Shown here one piece after another: positions 1 through 8,671 of a DNA stretch of 54,842 bases (its first letter is position 1; every line of letters starts with the position of its first letter). The DNA comes from Pseudanabaena sp. SR411 (GTDB lineage Bacteria > Cyanobacteriota > Cyanobacteriia > Pseudanabaenales > Pseudanabaenaceae): the NCBI RefSeq assembly GCF_002251945.1, contig NZ_NDHW01000127.1, forward strand, positions 30-54,871, in the 5' to 3' direction. Made by a program: the position numbers and the translations under genes. The notes below the pieces were generated by a model. The model ran no database searches, had not been told where the DNA came from, and worked only from the letters and a program-made list of their open reading frames with translations.

Positions 1-111
1 TTTGATTGCTTCCAATCGATGCCTTAGGTACTCTTGTTGATGTCGATTGAACTGCTTCTGCCAATCTTTGAGATCTAACGGCTTGTTCAGAAGCGCTTCG
101 TTTTGGTTCAT
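1..111 (-). CDS. 5' end of an unidentified gene, cut by the window edge
   Basis: An open frame starts at the ATG complementary to 109-111 and runs off the left edge after 37 codons. The visible protein begins MNQNEALLNKPLDLKDW and ends with the basic stretch YLRHRLEAIK. The form R-x-R-L-E-A-I-K resembles the N-terminus of IS630-type helix-turn-helix transposases, but this is a weak resemblance and no catalytic residue lies inside the window. No clear Shine-Dalgarno site precedes the ATG. Confidence 0.4.
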   Translation of the reverse strand, partial: MNQNEALLNKPLDLKDWQKQFNRHQQEYLRHRLEAIK

Positions 112-182
112 TTTTTTACTGTCTTTTTATTTCATATTTTACCATGCCTTACAGCGGGAAGGGAGTAAGTTGCCATATGGGG

Positions 183-2408
183 CTATAAAGGTTCTTTTTC
201 ATTTTGCCAAATGGCGCGAATGATCTTAATTTCATCATAGGTATATTCCTCTCGCAGGTGATCGAATAGATTGCGTAAGGAATCCCCACCGATCGCATCT
301 AAAGCCTCATAAATTACAGTTTGACGTTCTGGTGGCACAAGGCGATCGCAGTTAATTGCATAACCAGCTTCAATTAATTGGACGAGATGCGTCCAGACTG
401 TTGCGGGTTTAAGTCCGCGATCGCGAGCTATTTCATCAATATCTAAGCCATTCTCATACATGGTTAGGGTTTCGCGCTGTGTACTCGCTTTTGATAGTTT
501 TGATTTTGGTGTAGATTCCTGTTTGACTCTAGATGCAGTTGATTCAGTAGGTTCCGCAGGCGGATATTTGAGATGATGTTCGAGAATAATCGCGATGAAG
601 TCATCAGCATATTGCTCTAGCTTCTTCGCACCAACCCCTGACAATTTAGCGAAATCTTTGCGATTAGTGGGTTGTTGCTCAGCCATTTGATTAAGCGTCG
701 CATTACTAAAAATTACGTAGGGCGGTACTTCCTGCTCATCGGCAAGATTTTTACGTAGTAATCGCAATCTCTCAAAGAGAATATCCACATCAACGGATCT
801 TTCTTTTACGCTTTCGCGATCAGCAACAGAGACAGGCTCAGTATCCCGTTCTATTGGCAATAATACATTGCGCTGGTTTCGCATTACTTCCCAACTACGA
901 TCATTGAGTTTGAGAATGCCATAGCCATCAGTGGTTTGGGTTAATAGCCCTTGATGAATTAGCGATCGCGAAAGTTGTCGCCATTCATCGAGACTGCGAT
1001 CTTTGCCGATGCCATAGGTTGAGAGATGCTCATGACCATGTTGTAATACTTTTTCTTTACGCGAACCCCGCAATACATCAATGATATGTCCTGCACCAAA
1101 TCTTTCCTTGGTTCTTGCCACACAGGATAAGAACTTTTGAGATTCCACTGTCCAATCTTCCATTGGCTTCGGCGTGAGACAATTATCGCAATTGGCACAA
1201 TCTCCATGAAAATGTTCGCCAAAATAACGTAGGAGAATCGTGCGGCGACAAGCTAAACCCTCGGCGTAGTCAACCACTTGACGTAATTGCTGTTGTGCGA
1301 TGCGTTGTTCTGCTTCTAATGGTTCATTGGTGTGCGGATCGACTTTCTGAGCGATGAGATACTTGATTGTTTCTAGATCTCCATAGCCCAAAAACAAAGT
1401 ACAGTGAGAATCCTCACCATCACGTCCTGCCCGTCCCGACTCTTGATAATAGCCTTCAATATTGCGTGGTAAATCGTAATGGATGACAAACCTCACATCA
1501 GGTTTATTAATTCCCATACCAAAGGCAACAGTTGCTACCATTACCTGTACATCGTCACGAATCCATCGCGTTTGGTTTTCTTCCCGTTCTTTATTTCCCA
1601 GTCCTGCATGATAGGGAATTGCTTCGATGCCATCTTCTTGGAGACGGCTAGCTATTTCATCGACGCGCTTACGACTGAGGCAATAAACTATTCCTGAACC
1701 CTGTAGGCGCTTGATTTGACGTAAGAGATTGACATAGGTTTGCTCATTACCTTGCTTCGGAACAACTTCATAATAGAGATTAGAACGATTGAAACTGGCA
1801 ACATGAATATAGGGATTTTTTAGTTCTAATTGCTGGCTAATATCTTCTCGGACTCTTTCGGTTGCTGTAGCCGTCAAACCAATCATCGGTACATCAGGAA
1901 ATATTTGACGAATTCGACTTAGTTGACGATATTCAGGACGAAAATCATGTCCCCATTCTGAGACGCAATGCGCCTCATCGATCGCAAATCCTGCAATCCC
2001 AATTTTATTTTTAATAATATTTAGAAATTCAAGAAACTGTTCGGCAAATAGACGTTCAGGAGCTACATAAACTAATTTAATTGCTCCATTCAAAATAGCT
2101 TGCGATCGCTGATTAGTCTCCCTCCCTGATAAGGTACTGTTCAGAAAAGTCGCGCCAATTCCATTCTCTTTGAGCGCTGTAACTTGATCTTGCATTAAAG
2201 CAATTAATGGCGAAACGACAATCGTAACACCCGTTTTTAGTAACGCAGGTAATTGAAAACAAATCGATTTACCTCCGCCTGTAGGCATAATCGCTAGAGT
2301 ATCGCGTCCCGCGAGACTTGCTTCGATAATTTCGCGCTGACCCGCCCGAAAGGATTCGTACCCAAAATATTGTTTCAGCGCTTGCTGTAAAGGATCGCTA
2401 TTTGTCAT
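183..2408 (-). CDS. recQ: ATP-dependent DNA helicase RecQ
   Basis: A 3'-to-5' DNA helicase of the RecQ family acting in replication-fork repair and recombination. The 741-residue protein has the Walker A motif PTGGGKS near residues 42-48, the DEAH box at 144-147 (FAIDEAHCVSEW), the late helicase motif ESGRAGRDG, and a cysteine cluster (CxxCxxC in HGDCANCDNC) for the RQC zinc site. An HRDC domain covers about 550-620, with a helix-turn-helix-like extension from about 650 to the end. The length fits the longer cyanobacterial RecQ proteins. The gene follows the Uma2 gene on the same strand with only 3 bp between stop and start, so the two are probably co-transcribed. Confidence 0.95.
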   Translation of the reverse strand: MTNSDPLQQALKQYFGYESFRAGQREIIEASLAGRDTLAIMPTGGGKSICFQLPALLKTGVTIVVSPLIALMQDQVTALKENGIGATFLNSTLSGRETNQRSQAILNGAIKLVYVAPERLFAEQFLEFLNIIKNKIGIAGFAIDEAHCVSEWGHDFRPEYRQLSRIRQIFPDVPMIGLTATATERVREDISQQLELKNPYIHVASFNRSNLYYEVVPKQGNEQTYVNLLRQIKRLQGSGIVYCLSRKRVDEIASRLQEDGIEAIPYHAGLGNKEREENQTRWIRDDVQVMVATVAFGMGINKPDVRFVIHYDLPRNIEGYYQESGRAGRDGEDSHCTLFLGYGDLETIKYLIAQKVDPHTNEPLEAEQRIAQQQLRQVVDYAEGLACRRTILLRYFGEHFHGDCANCDNCLTPKPMEDWTVESQKFLSCVARTKERFGAGHIIDVLRGSRKEKVLQHGHEHLSTYGIGKDRSLDEWRQLSRSLIHQGLLTQTTDGYGILKLNDRSWEVMRNQRNVLLPIERDTEPVSVADRESVKERSVDVDILFERLRLLRKNLADEQEVPPYVIFSNATLNQMAEQQPTNRKDFAKLSGVGAKKLEQYADDFIAIILEHHLKYPPAEPTESTASRVKQESTPKSKLSKASTQRETLTMYENGLDIDEIARDRGLKPATVWTHLVQLIEAGYAINCDRLVPPERQTVIYEALDAIGGDSLRNLFDHLREEYTYDEIKIIRAIWQNEKEPL

Positions 2409-2411
2409 AAA

Positions 2412-3101
2412 TTATGATTTCGAGAAAGTCTGTAATAACCATCGGGCGATCGCACCATCGTCTTCCTCTTTTTGGCTACGCCTTAATGCTTCTTCAACTA
2501 TGTTAATTTCTAATCCTTCAAGAACTTGTGATTGCGAAATTCTACCACTACGACCATTGGCGATCGCAAAGGCAAATACTTCTGATGTATTGGCGTTCAC
2601 TGCCCAGTATTCTTGAACTTCTAAACGTTCATAGAGCAGTCTTTTATAACTCAAATCATCTTGAATAGTGGTTGCAGAAATTTCCACAACTAGGGTTGGC
2701 AAATCAAACTCATTTAAATCAACTGGAGAATTATTCCTAGGTGGAATTTTTAATCCATTACCTAGGTAGAAAGCTATATCTGGCTGAAATTCAGCACTAT
2801 TCTTTTTCCGAAAACTACAGTTGGTATACTCATAGATAATAATGTTGGCAAGAGTAGCAAACAATCGAACTGCGTTAGAAACAATCGAGTTCTCATGAGC
2901 GTGAATTGGTCCAACGGGTGACATTTCAATCCTCATTAAATTCTGGTCATAATAAAACCGAGCCTTATCTAAGCTTGGCTCTTCAGTAAGAGCTAGAAAT
3001 TTATCCCAAGATGCTTTTAACCAAACATCAGACTCAAATTCTGGCTTGACTTCTACACTATTTTGGGGATCGTTTGCCTTTGCGCTAACCGTAATAGTCA
3101 T
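2412..3101 (-). CDS. Uma2-family (DUF820) putative endonuclease
   Basis: A 229-residue member of the Uma2/DUF820 family, which is strongly expanded in cyanobacteria and has a PD-(D/E)xK nuclease fold. The biological role of the family is not established. The acidic residues expected of the fold are visible in FQPDIAFYLG and LPTLVVEIS, followed by the family signature VQEYWAVN. It sits 3 bp upstream of recQ on the same strand. A second, truncated Uma2 gene lies at 52871-53177. I see no export signal, so it should be cytoplasmic. Confidence 0.85.
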   Translation of the reverse strand: MTITVSAKANDPQNSVEVKPEFESDVWLKASWDKFLALTEEPSLDKARFYYDQNLMRIEMSPVGPIHAHENSIVSNAVRLFATLANIIIYEYTNCSFRKKNSAEFQPDIAFYLGNGLKIPPRNNSPVDLNEFDLPTLVVEISATTIQDDLSYKRLLYERLEVQEYWAVNANTSEVFAFAIANGRSGRISQSQVLEGLEINIVEEALRRSQKEEDDGAIARWLLQTFSKS

Positions 3102-3148
3102 AATTAGTCCAGTTAGGTTTGATTGTTGATGATTTTAACATAGCGGTT

Positions 3149-3187
3149 TTCAAGTGAGTCACTGCCGAAGGCAGTGACTCACTTGAA
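3149..3187. terminator. perfect hairpin, probable terminator
   Basis: Arms 3149-3166 and 3170-3187 are perfect 18-bp complements around the loop GAA. It lies just downstream of the DUF3102-like gene (stop at 3226) and upstream of the Uma2 gene. It lacks a strong T-run on either side, so it may act as an RNA stabiliser or weak terminator. Confidence 0.6.
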
Positions 3188-3225
3188 GATTTACTCAAAA
3201 AAGTCGGGAATCTACACCTCAGCAT

Positions 3226-4296
3226 CTATTGATCTTCTTCGGTGATTTGTAAGCGAATTGTCCGTCCTGAGCGATCATTCCCAATCTGTACCGTGACATT
3301 TTGGCTAGCTAGGGAATCAAGGGAGTTAAGTAAATCGATTAAATTGGGAGTGCTTGCACCAGCTTCCACATATAGCTGATCGGCGGATGAAGACACTCGC
3401 TTCCATGTGCTGTAGAGCTTAGCGATCGCCTGTTCAAGTTGCGAAGCTTGACTAACTAAATCCGAGGCAAGTTTGAGACATCCCAATCTTAGGGCTTCTT
3501 CAAGGGCAAGATCGATATTAACTGAACGGTTAGCGATCGCTTGGACTTGACCAGTATTATTCAAATATTTAGTTAGCCTTTGAGCATCAGCCGTAACCAG
3601 TTTAATATTATCCAAATCAGAACCATCAGCGATCGCCTGTTTCAATGGAGTTTGATAGGCTTCAGGCAGTTTGTCGATTTCCCTAACTAGGGGTGCAACA
3701 TAGCGAGTGGGAATTGTATGGGCAGCAATTTTTTCTTTCAACTCATCGGGAAGATGCTCAGAACTCATTGATGTCCATTCATCGGAAAGTTGTCGAACTT
3801 CTCGACGGGTAATCTTTTCGCCATTTCTTGCCGCATCGACTATCAATTGCTGTACTTCCGTAGAAGCTTGGGCAGTTTCCAAAAAAGCTCTCTTACTAAA
3901 TTGACGGATATCATCGGCATCTAGCTGACCATCCGCCATTAAGGTGTCTGCACTATTAGCAAGCTGAATCCATGAATAAGCCTGAGACTTGCTAATTTCA
4001 CGCTCTTGAAGCCATTTTAAAAATCCTGTGCCGCGCCCTTCTCCATTTGCTTTCTCGCGATCGCGTACAGTCCGTAAAATTCTACCGCGCCAAATATCTG
4101 TCTGCAAATCGAAGCGATCGCATACTTGCCAAGCCTGATCGACTTCTGCTAAAAATTGACCTTCTGCTAAACCTTCATCATTAGGATCTGGCAAGTTAAG
4201 CGAAAAATCTGTTAGATCAAGACTGGCTAAAGCTTCATTGGGAATAGATGCAACGGAAATAGTTTCGAGTACAGATTCGCTCACGGACACAGACAA
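3226..4296 (-). CDS. hypothetical DUF3102-like protein
   Basis: A 356-residue soluble protein of unknown function. Residues about 85-115 (GFLKWLQEREISKSQAYSW) resemble the short helix-turn-helix core of DUF3102 proteins, which occur on phages, plasmids and in some bacterial genomes, often near partition-like genes. The middle and C-terminal parts are mainly helical with many Gln, Ala and Leu residues, and the last 40 residues look like a small beta-rich domain (TVQIGNDRSGRTIRLQI). It has no signal peptide or membrane segment. I infer DNA binding but cannot assign a target. It stands alone, with hairpins on either side. Confidence 0.6.
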   Translation of the reverse strand: MSVSVSESVLETISVASIPNEALASLDLTDFSLNLPDPNDEGLAEGQFLAEVDQAWQVCDRFDLQTDIWRGRILRTVRDREKANGEGRGTGFLKWLQEREISKSQAYSWIQLANSADTLMADGQLDADDIRQFSKRAFLETAQASTEVQQLIVDAARNGEKITRREVRQLSDEWTSMSSEHLPDELKEKIAAHTIPTRYVAPLVREIDKLPEAYQTPLKQAIADGSDLDNIKLVTADAQRLTKYLNNTGQVQAIANRSVNIDLALEEALRLGCLKLASDLVSQASQLEQAIAKLYSTWKRVSSSADQLYVEAGASTPNLIDLLNSLDSLASQNVTVQIGNDRSGRTIRLQITEEDQ

Positions 4297-4399
4297 CCTT
4301 TGATTTAATAACTTTGCAACACAAGCAACATAAAAGTTGCCCGTCTCATATAGTAACTTACCTTACGCAGAGCGAAGATTTGTCCTAAGCCCCAAGACC

Positions 4400-4540
4400 T
4401 GTCTCTCTATCACACATATTGCGAACGCCATTCAAGTGCAGGCTAAGCACTAAAACCCTTTGAAACGGGTTCAACGGGTTGATTTTGTTCAGTCATCTTT
4501 AGATGACTTTAGCTTTTAGCCAAGAACTTGAGTTCTTGGA
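4400..4540. repeat. cluster of short hairpins, possible IS200/IS605 end remnant
   Basis: This non-coding stretch holds CCCTTTGAAACGGGTTCAAC, then a self-complementary GTCATCTTTAGATGAC (4494-4509), then CCAAGAACTTGAGTTCTTGG (4519-4538). Such short imperfect palindromes in series look like the subterminal hairpins and guide-RNA-bearing right ends of IS200/IS605-type elements. No tnpA or tnpB frame remains beside it. The assignment is from resemblance only. The last hairpin may serve as a terminator for the permease gene that ends at 4547. Confidence 0.35.
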
Positions 4541-4546
4541 TTTTCT

Positions 4547-5554
4547 TTAGCGAATCTGAAAGTTGATAAACAGACAGCTTAAAAATGTTAGCTGGGCGGT
4601 CAGTAAAAACATATAAACCACGGCTCGTTTTTTGAAAATCGTTAAAATCAAGCCGATCGCCTTGAGATCGATGATTGGACCAAAAACGAGAAATGCAAGC
4701 AATGAGCCGCCCGTAAAGGTAGCGGCAAAGGATAGAGCAAAAAATGCATCCACCGTCGAGCAGATCGAAACGATCGCAGCCAAAATCATCATCGCTAAAA
4801 TCGAACTAACGGGACCCTGCCCCAAACTCAGGATAATATCGCGCGGAACCCAAACTTGGATGACAGCAGCGATCGCGCTACCAATGACTAGAATTGCACC
4901 TAACTCACGCATTTCTGCGAGGGTATTATCTAATAGGAGATTTAAGCGATCGGGCAAGGATTTAGTTACAACTTGATTGCTAGTTGATATGTAACCCGCA
5001 AAATCCAAAGGTTGGCTGCGATCTTCGCCTAAGAAGAATGTCCCCACAGGCACGGCTCCTGCTTTGACTTTGGGCGCTGGCAAGGCGATCGCAATATTTG
5101 GTTGCAAAATGGCGCGTAAATCCTTTTGAGAGCTAAATACCATTGCCACAATGTTAGCAACCATAAATGACAGTACAACTCGTAAAACTGCAATTTCAGG
5201 CTGATCGCGAAAGGCTGTCCAAGTTGCCCAAATCACTACAGGATTAATCGTTGGCGCAGCCATTAAAAAGCTGATCGCCACCGAGATTGGCGCACCTTGC
5301 GAGATGAGCCGCCTTGCCACAGGCACATTGCCACATTCGCACACAGGAAACATAAATCCTAGTAAGCTACCTGCTAATGCGCCTAGGAATGGATTTTTGG
5401 GTAAAATCGCGATCAGTTTCCGCTCATCTACAAAGATTAATAAAGCTCCCGATAGCAAAACCCCCATCAATAAAAATGGTAACGCTTCCACAAGGAGGCT
5501 CAAAAACAAAGTAAAGGCACTGAGAAGTTGGTTCATAGTTGCGCTATTTGACAT
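4547..5554 (-). CDS. ArsP/YraQ-type permease (DUF318)
   Basis: A 335-residue polytopic membrane protein of the permease family that includes ArsP and YraQ. Members are thought to export small molecules, organoarsenicals in the case of ArsP, but the substrate here is unknown. The family-typical segment FPVCECGNVPVARRLISQGA with its conserved cysteines is present near residues 70-90, followed by AAPTINPVV. I count about eight hydrophobic segments and a soluble central loop around 150-215. An alternative start is the second Met (MNQLLSAF), 6 codons downstream. It is a single gene pointing away from the HEAT-repeat gene. Confidence 0.85.
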   Translation of the reverse strand: MSNSATMNQLLSAFTLFLSLLVEALPFLLMGVLLSGALLIFVDERKLIAILPKNPFLGALAGSLLGFMFPVCECGNVPVARRLISQGAPISVAISFLMAAPTINPVVIWATWTAFRDQPEIAVLRVVLSFMVANIVAMVFSSQKDLRAILQPNIAIALPAPKVKAGAVPVGTFFLGEDRSQPLDFAGYISTSNQVVTKSLPDRLNLLLDNTLAEMRELGAILVIGSAIAAVIQVWVPRDIILSLGQGPVSSILAMMILAAIVSICSTVDAFFALSFAATFTGGSLLAFLVFGPIIDLKAIGLILTIFKKRAVVYMFLLTAQLTFLSCLFINFQIR

Positions 5555-5881
5555 TCCCAGAGATTATTAAGGACGCAAACTGTTCTTTTAATTTTCAGGA
5601 TTTAAGGCGATCGCTAAATTATTAATTTTTAGCTTAACAATTATAGAAGCTTATCCAGTCCTTTATAAAATCTCTAGAAATATCGATTTTATCGATGAAA
5701 GCTCTGTAAAGATTGGTTTTGTGGATAATCTGAGTTCCCGATCATCGTAAAGCACTTACAGATTTTAAAAATTTTTGGGACTCTTCTCGTAAAATGTAAT
5801 GTTAAGGCAGTAAAACTCAAATTTGCTGCCATGGGTAACGGGACTAAACCATGCACCAATGCTTAATAGGACACAGCTACT
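5555..5881. promoter_or_regulatory. divergent intergenic region, permease / HEAT protein
   Basis: This 327-bp gene-free region must hold both divergent promoters. It is AT-rich, with TAAAATGTAAT near 5795 as a possible -10 region for the HEAT gene. I see no RNA gene, repeat or convincing palindrome in it. Confidence 0.3.
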
Positions 5882-7063
5882 ATGACCGCACCAGAGCCTA
5901 AACTACCCGCAATCCCTACCACTTCTAAAATCACTCCACCTAAGTTAGAAGATTATCGGATTCCTGTGTCTCCCGGATATGCACTTCCCGAAGATCGTTA
6001 TGTGATGTCTGCGCCCGATTTGGGTGGTGAGTCAGCAATTTTAGCTGAGTTCGATGCGGCTGTGCGTTCTGACCAATTTTCATCAGCGTTACAAAAGCTG
6101 ATTCGTTGTCGTGATAATGTTTTACCCGCATTGCTAGAACGCCTCGAAAGCGATGAAGTTTCTATATCCAAAAAAGCGGCGATCGCCTTGGGCTATTTGC
6201 GATCACCTGTAGCGATCGCCCCTTTGATTGCTGCCACCAAAAACCCTCACCGTCAAATTCACTGGCAAGCCGCAGCAGCCCTAAGCTGGATTGGCAGTGC
6301 GGAAGCAATCAGCGCTTTAGTACAGTTATTACGTCATCCATCGATTCAAGTCCAAGCAGCCAGTGCCAAAGCTCTTAGTCGCGCAAGTTTACCTGCGGTA
6401 TCGCCCCTAGTTGAGGCTTTAAAACATAGTGACGACATGGTAAAAGTTCATGCTGCTCACTCCCTTGGGCAAATTAGCTCGCCTCTTGCGGTTACCACCT
6501 TAATCGAAGCCCTTGAGCATGGTAGTAAATCAGTCCGTTTTGAAGCAGCTTGGGCGCTAGGTCAGATTAAATCCCCTCTATCAGCTAATTCCCTAGCGAG
6601 TTTACTTACCGATAGTGATATTAGTGTCCAGTCTCAAGCCGTGCAAGCACTCAAGAATATTGGTGTTCCCGCAATTGCGCCTGTGGCAAAAATGCTCAGC
6701 AATCCTTCTAGTCATACCCGCAGCGTTGCCGCCCGTACCTTGGGGCAGATTGGGATGGAGGAAGTCGTCCCAATGCTGGCTCAAGTCCTGAGAGATGATG
6801 AATATGCCTATGTGCGTTGTGACGCAGCACTAGCCTTGGGGGAAATTGGCACTCATGATGCTGTGTTCTATCTTTCTCAATCTCTAAAAGACCGCGATCG
6901 CTCAGTCCGTAGCGCTATTTTGAGAGCCTTAGCACAGATAAATTCACCTGAAGCACAGGAAATTTTGCATAATATTAAGCATACAGTTGCTATACCGAAT
7001 TATTCCGTCTCTAATCTCAGGGATTTTGGTGACGAATCAGACTTTACGACAATTCAGGGTTAA
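5882..7063 (+). CDS. HEAT-repeat / PBS-lyase-like repeat protein
   Basis: A 393-residue soluble protein made almost wholly of HEAT repeats of about 31 residues from residue 60 to 355. Each contains a pattern such as AAALSWIGSAEAISALVQLL or AARTLGQIGMEEVVPML. The repeat class (PBS-lyase HEAT-like) includes CpcE/CpcF-type bilin lyases and NblB-like proteins, but many cyanobacterial members are simple protein-binding scaffolds. There are no phycobilisome genes next to it, so a bilin-lyase role cannot be claimed. The N-terminal 55 residues are proline-rich and the tail is acidic. It is followed at once by a strong terminator. Confidence 0.8.
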   Translation: MTAPEPKLPAIPTTSKITPPKLEDYRIPVSPGYALPEDRYVMSAPDLGGESAILAEFDAAVRSDQFSSALQKLIRCRDNVLPALLERLESDEVSISKKAAIALGYLRSPVAIAPLIAATKNPHRQIHWQAAAALSWIGSAEAISALVQLLRHPSIQVQAASAKALSRASLPAVSPLVEALKHSDDMVKVHAAHSLGQISSPLAVTTLIEALEHGSKSVRFEAAWALGQIKSPLSANSLASLLTDSDISVQSQAVQALKNIGVPAIAPVAKMLSNPSSHTRSVAARTLGQIGMEEVVPMLAQVLRDDEYAYVRCDAALALGEIGTHDAVFYLSQSLKDRDRSVRSAILRALAQINSPEAQEILHNIKHTVAIPNYSVSNLRDFGDESDFTTIQG

Positions 7064-7077
7064 ACGCACTACCTAAG

Positions 7078-7120
7078 CAAAAGAATAAAGGCGACGCTTT
7101 GCGTCGCCTTTATTCTTTTG
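7078..7120 (+). terminator. strong terminator after the HEAT gene
   Basis: Perfect 20-bp arms 7078-7097 and 7101-7120 with a TTT loop, GC-rich core GGCGACGC, and T-rich descending arm. It begins 15 bp after the stop codon of the HEAT gene. Confidence 0.85.
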
Positions 7121-7148
7121 GGCTAAATATTGCCATATCAACTCTTTG

Positions 7149-7163
7149 TGTATACAGTATACA
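7149..7163. promoter_or_regulatory. palindrome TGTATACAGTATACA, copy 1
   Basis: A 15-bp palindrome with a single central base. The identical 15-mer recurs at 10665-10679 upstream of the purine permease gene. It looks like a dimeric repressor or activator site. It lies 65 bp upstream of the small ORF at 7214 and after the HEAT-gene terminator. No regulator gene is adjacent. Confidence 0.5.
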
Positions 7164-7187
7164 TAGGCTGTAAAAGTAAATTATGCC

Positions 7188-7220
7188 AAAACATAAAATA
7201 GCTAGGCTATTTTATGTTTT
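7188..7220. terminator. AT-rich perfect hairpin
   Basis: Arms 7188-7202 and 7206-7220 are perfect 15-bp complements with a TAG loop. The descending arm ends in TTTT, so it could terminate transcripts or act as an attenuator between the 7149 palindrome and the small ORF whose ATG (7214) it covers. Confidence 0.5.
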
Positions 7221-7459
7221 TAAAATCCTTACTAGGTTTGGGTTTTGATTCACGAAAATATTGCTACACCTTCGTGAATTGGTATTACTACTTCCTAATT
7301 GATAATGGGCAGACTGAAGCAGCTCTTACTATCAATGTTCTGATTAGACAGATTGGCGACATTTATGATGATTTCCATTCCTCAGCCTTTGCAGACGATA
7401 GTGACATTATTATTAGTGTTTTTACTTGGCAATTACTTACTGGCTTAAATATTGTGTAG
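7214..7459 (+). CDS. small hypothetical ORF, doubtful
   Basis: An 81-codon frame rich in aromatic residues (KYCYTFVNWYYYFLIDNG) with no recognised domain. Its start codon is buried in a perfect hairpin and no Shine-Dalgarno site is visible, so expression is uncertain. It may be a decayed gene or chance frame in an AT-rich region. Support is limited to length and to the upstream palindrome. Confidence 0.3.
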   Translation: MFLKSLLGLGFDSRKYCYTFVNWYYYFLIDNGQTEAALTINVLIRQIGDIYDDFHSSAFADDSDIIISVFTWQLLTGLNIV

Positions 7460-8009
7460 CGAATTTTAGCTCAAACAGCAAAAGTATCTTGAGATGTCTA
7501 ATAACTGTTTAAAATTGCAATGTAGCAGTTTTAAATAATTTATAAAATTGTAATCATTATATCGTCAATACAATTTGTGTTTATATCTATTAAAAAATAT
7601 TTACTTGTTAACCAATGATATTTCAAATCATTGGTTAACAAGTAAATCACCTAAAGTTAATCGATGAAAATTAATTTTTAATAAAATCACAAAGAAATTA
7701 GTTAATAATAACTACTCCCCAAAATTCACATGCAAATAAATTTTAAGACGCTAATACAATTAGTTGATTTAACAAAAAAGTAGTTTAGAATACCGTTATT
7801 GTATGGATATACTGTTGTAATAAGATATGTATGACAAATCAAGTACATTGATTTAATGTTTCGTTTTGGTCGTGCAACCAATTTTTCAATCTATTTTACA
7901 TTGACATTTTTTAACAGTATTAATGTTAGTGATTAAGTAGTGTAATTGCTACCTTTAGATTGAGTTTATTAGTTTAGTTTCGGTACTCAAAAATCAGTAG
8001 AGCAAAAGT
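7460..8009. other. AT-rich gene-free region with a long perfect hairpin
   Basis: The only clear structure in this 550-bp region is a 49-bp inverted repeat: 21-bp perfect arms 7599-7619 and 7627-7647, each containing TTGTTAACCAATGAT or its complement, with a 7-nt loop. The rest is very AT-rich and I see no gene in it. It should contain the promoter of the secreted-protein gene at 8010. Confidence 0.5.
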
Positions 8010-8555
8010 ATGCTTAAAAACAAATTCATGAAGATGTTTAAATCACCTAGTCCTGAGCTAATTACTAGATTTAACAGCCTGTGCTTATCACTAGTTCTGA
8101 TGTTGAGTGTATTTTTCGGCAACCCTATTCATGCACAAGCATCCGTAACAAACTCAATTCAATTGACTGAAAATGGTGCTATTTTTGTTGGTTTAGTTGC
8201 AGATGCAGTGGTAGAACCTGAAGCAACTGCTGAAACTCCTGAAGCAAAAGCTGCTGCTAAACTGGAAGCAAAAAAAGCAAAAGCTGCTGCCAAACTGGAA
8301 GCAAAAAAGCTGAAGGAAGCAGCTGATCTAGAAGCAGCAGAAGCTAAAGCTGCGGAAAAAGCCGCTAAGAAAGCCGCTAAGCTAGAAGCCAAGAAAGCTA
8401 AAGAAGCCGCTAAGCTAGAAGCCAAGAAAGCTAAAGAAGCAGAAAAAGAAGCGGCCGAAGAAGTTGCTGAAGATAAATTGAAAGAGACTGAAGAAACAGT
8501 TGCAGAGCCATCAACAGAGTCACCTGTAGAAAGTGAACCTACTGTTAGCCCTTAG
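8010..8555 (+). CDS. secreted Ala/Lys/Glu-rich helical protein
   Basis: A 181-residue protein of unknown function. Residues 1-45 form a signal peptide (LSLVLMLSVFFGNPIHAQA, probable cleavage after AQA). Residues 70-155 are almost only Ala, Lys, Glu and Leu in near-repeats of KAAKLEAKKAKE, which should form a long charged single helix or coiled coil. The C-terminus is Glu/Pro/Ser/Thr-rich. The protein should lie in the periplasm or be exported. A second secreted low-complexity protein follows at 9519 after a DUF1275 gene, and the two share a similar leader style (FFGNPIHAQA and LFAGNSVQAE). Such low-complexity proteins give poor homology signals, so I assign no function. Confidence 0.6.
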   Translation: MLKNKFMKMFKSPSPELITRFNSLCLSLVLMLSVFFGNPIHAQASVTNSIQLTENGAIFVGLVADAVVEPEATAETPEAKAAAKLEAKKAKAAAKLEAKKLKEAADLEAAEAKAAEKAAKKAAKLEAKKAKEAAKLEAKKAKEAEKEAAEEVAEDKLKETEETVAEPSTESPVESEPTVSP

Positions 8556-8671
8556 TCTTACAACTGAGTTTTTATTTGCATTCTAAATTGAGTGCTAGGG
8601 ATAGAAGAAATTACCAGCTTCACCTAGCACTTGATAAATAATCTATTCAGAATCTAATTCAAGGCAAGAAA

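Noticed and set aside
7149-7163. NtcA binding site
   Set aside because: The palindrome contains GTA and TAC separated by 7 bases, not 8, and the central base composition does not fit NtcA.
8159-8425. Minus-strand 88-codon frame opposite the Ala/Lys-rich gene
   Set aside because: It is the mirror of a biased repeat (Ala/Ser/Phe-rich only), with no start signal. The plus strand has the signal peptide.
8230-8450. CRISPR or tandem DNA repeat array
   Set aside because: The periodic DNA is the coding sequence of Ala/Lys/Glu repeats. Units vary in length and there are no unique spacers.
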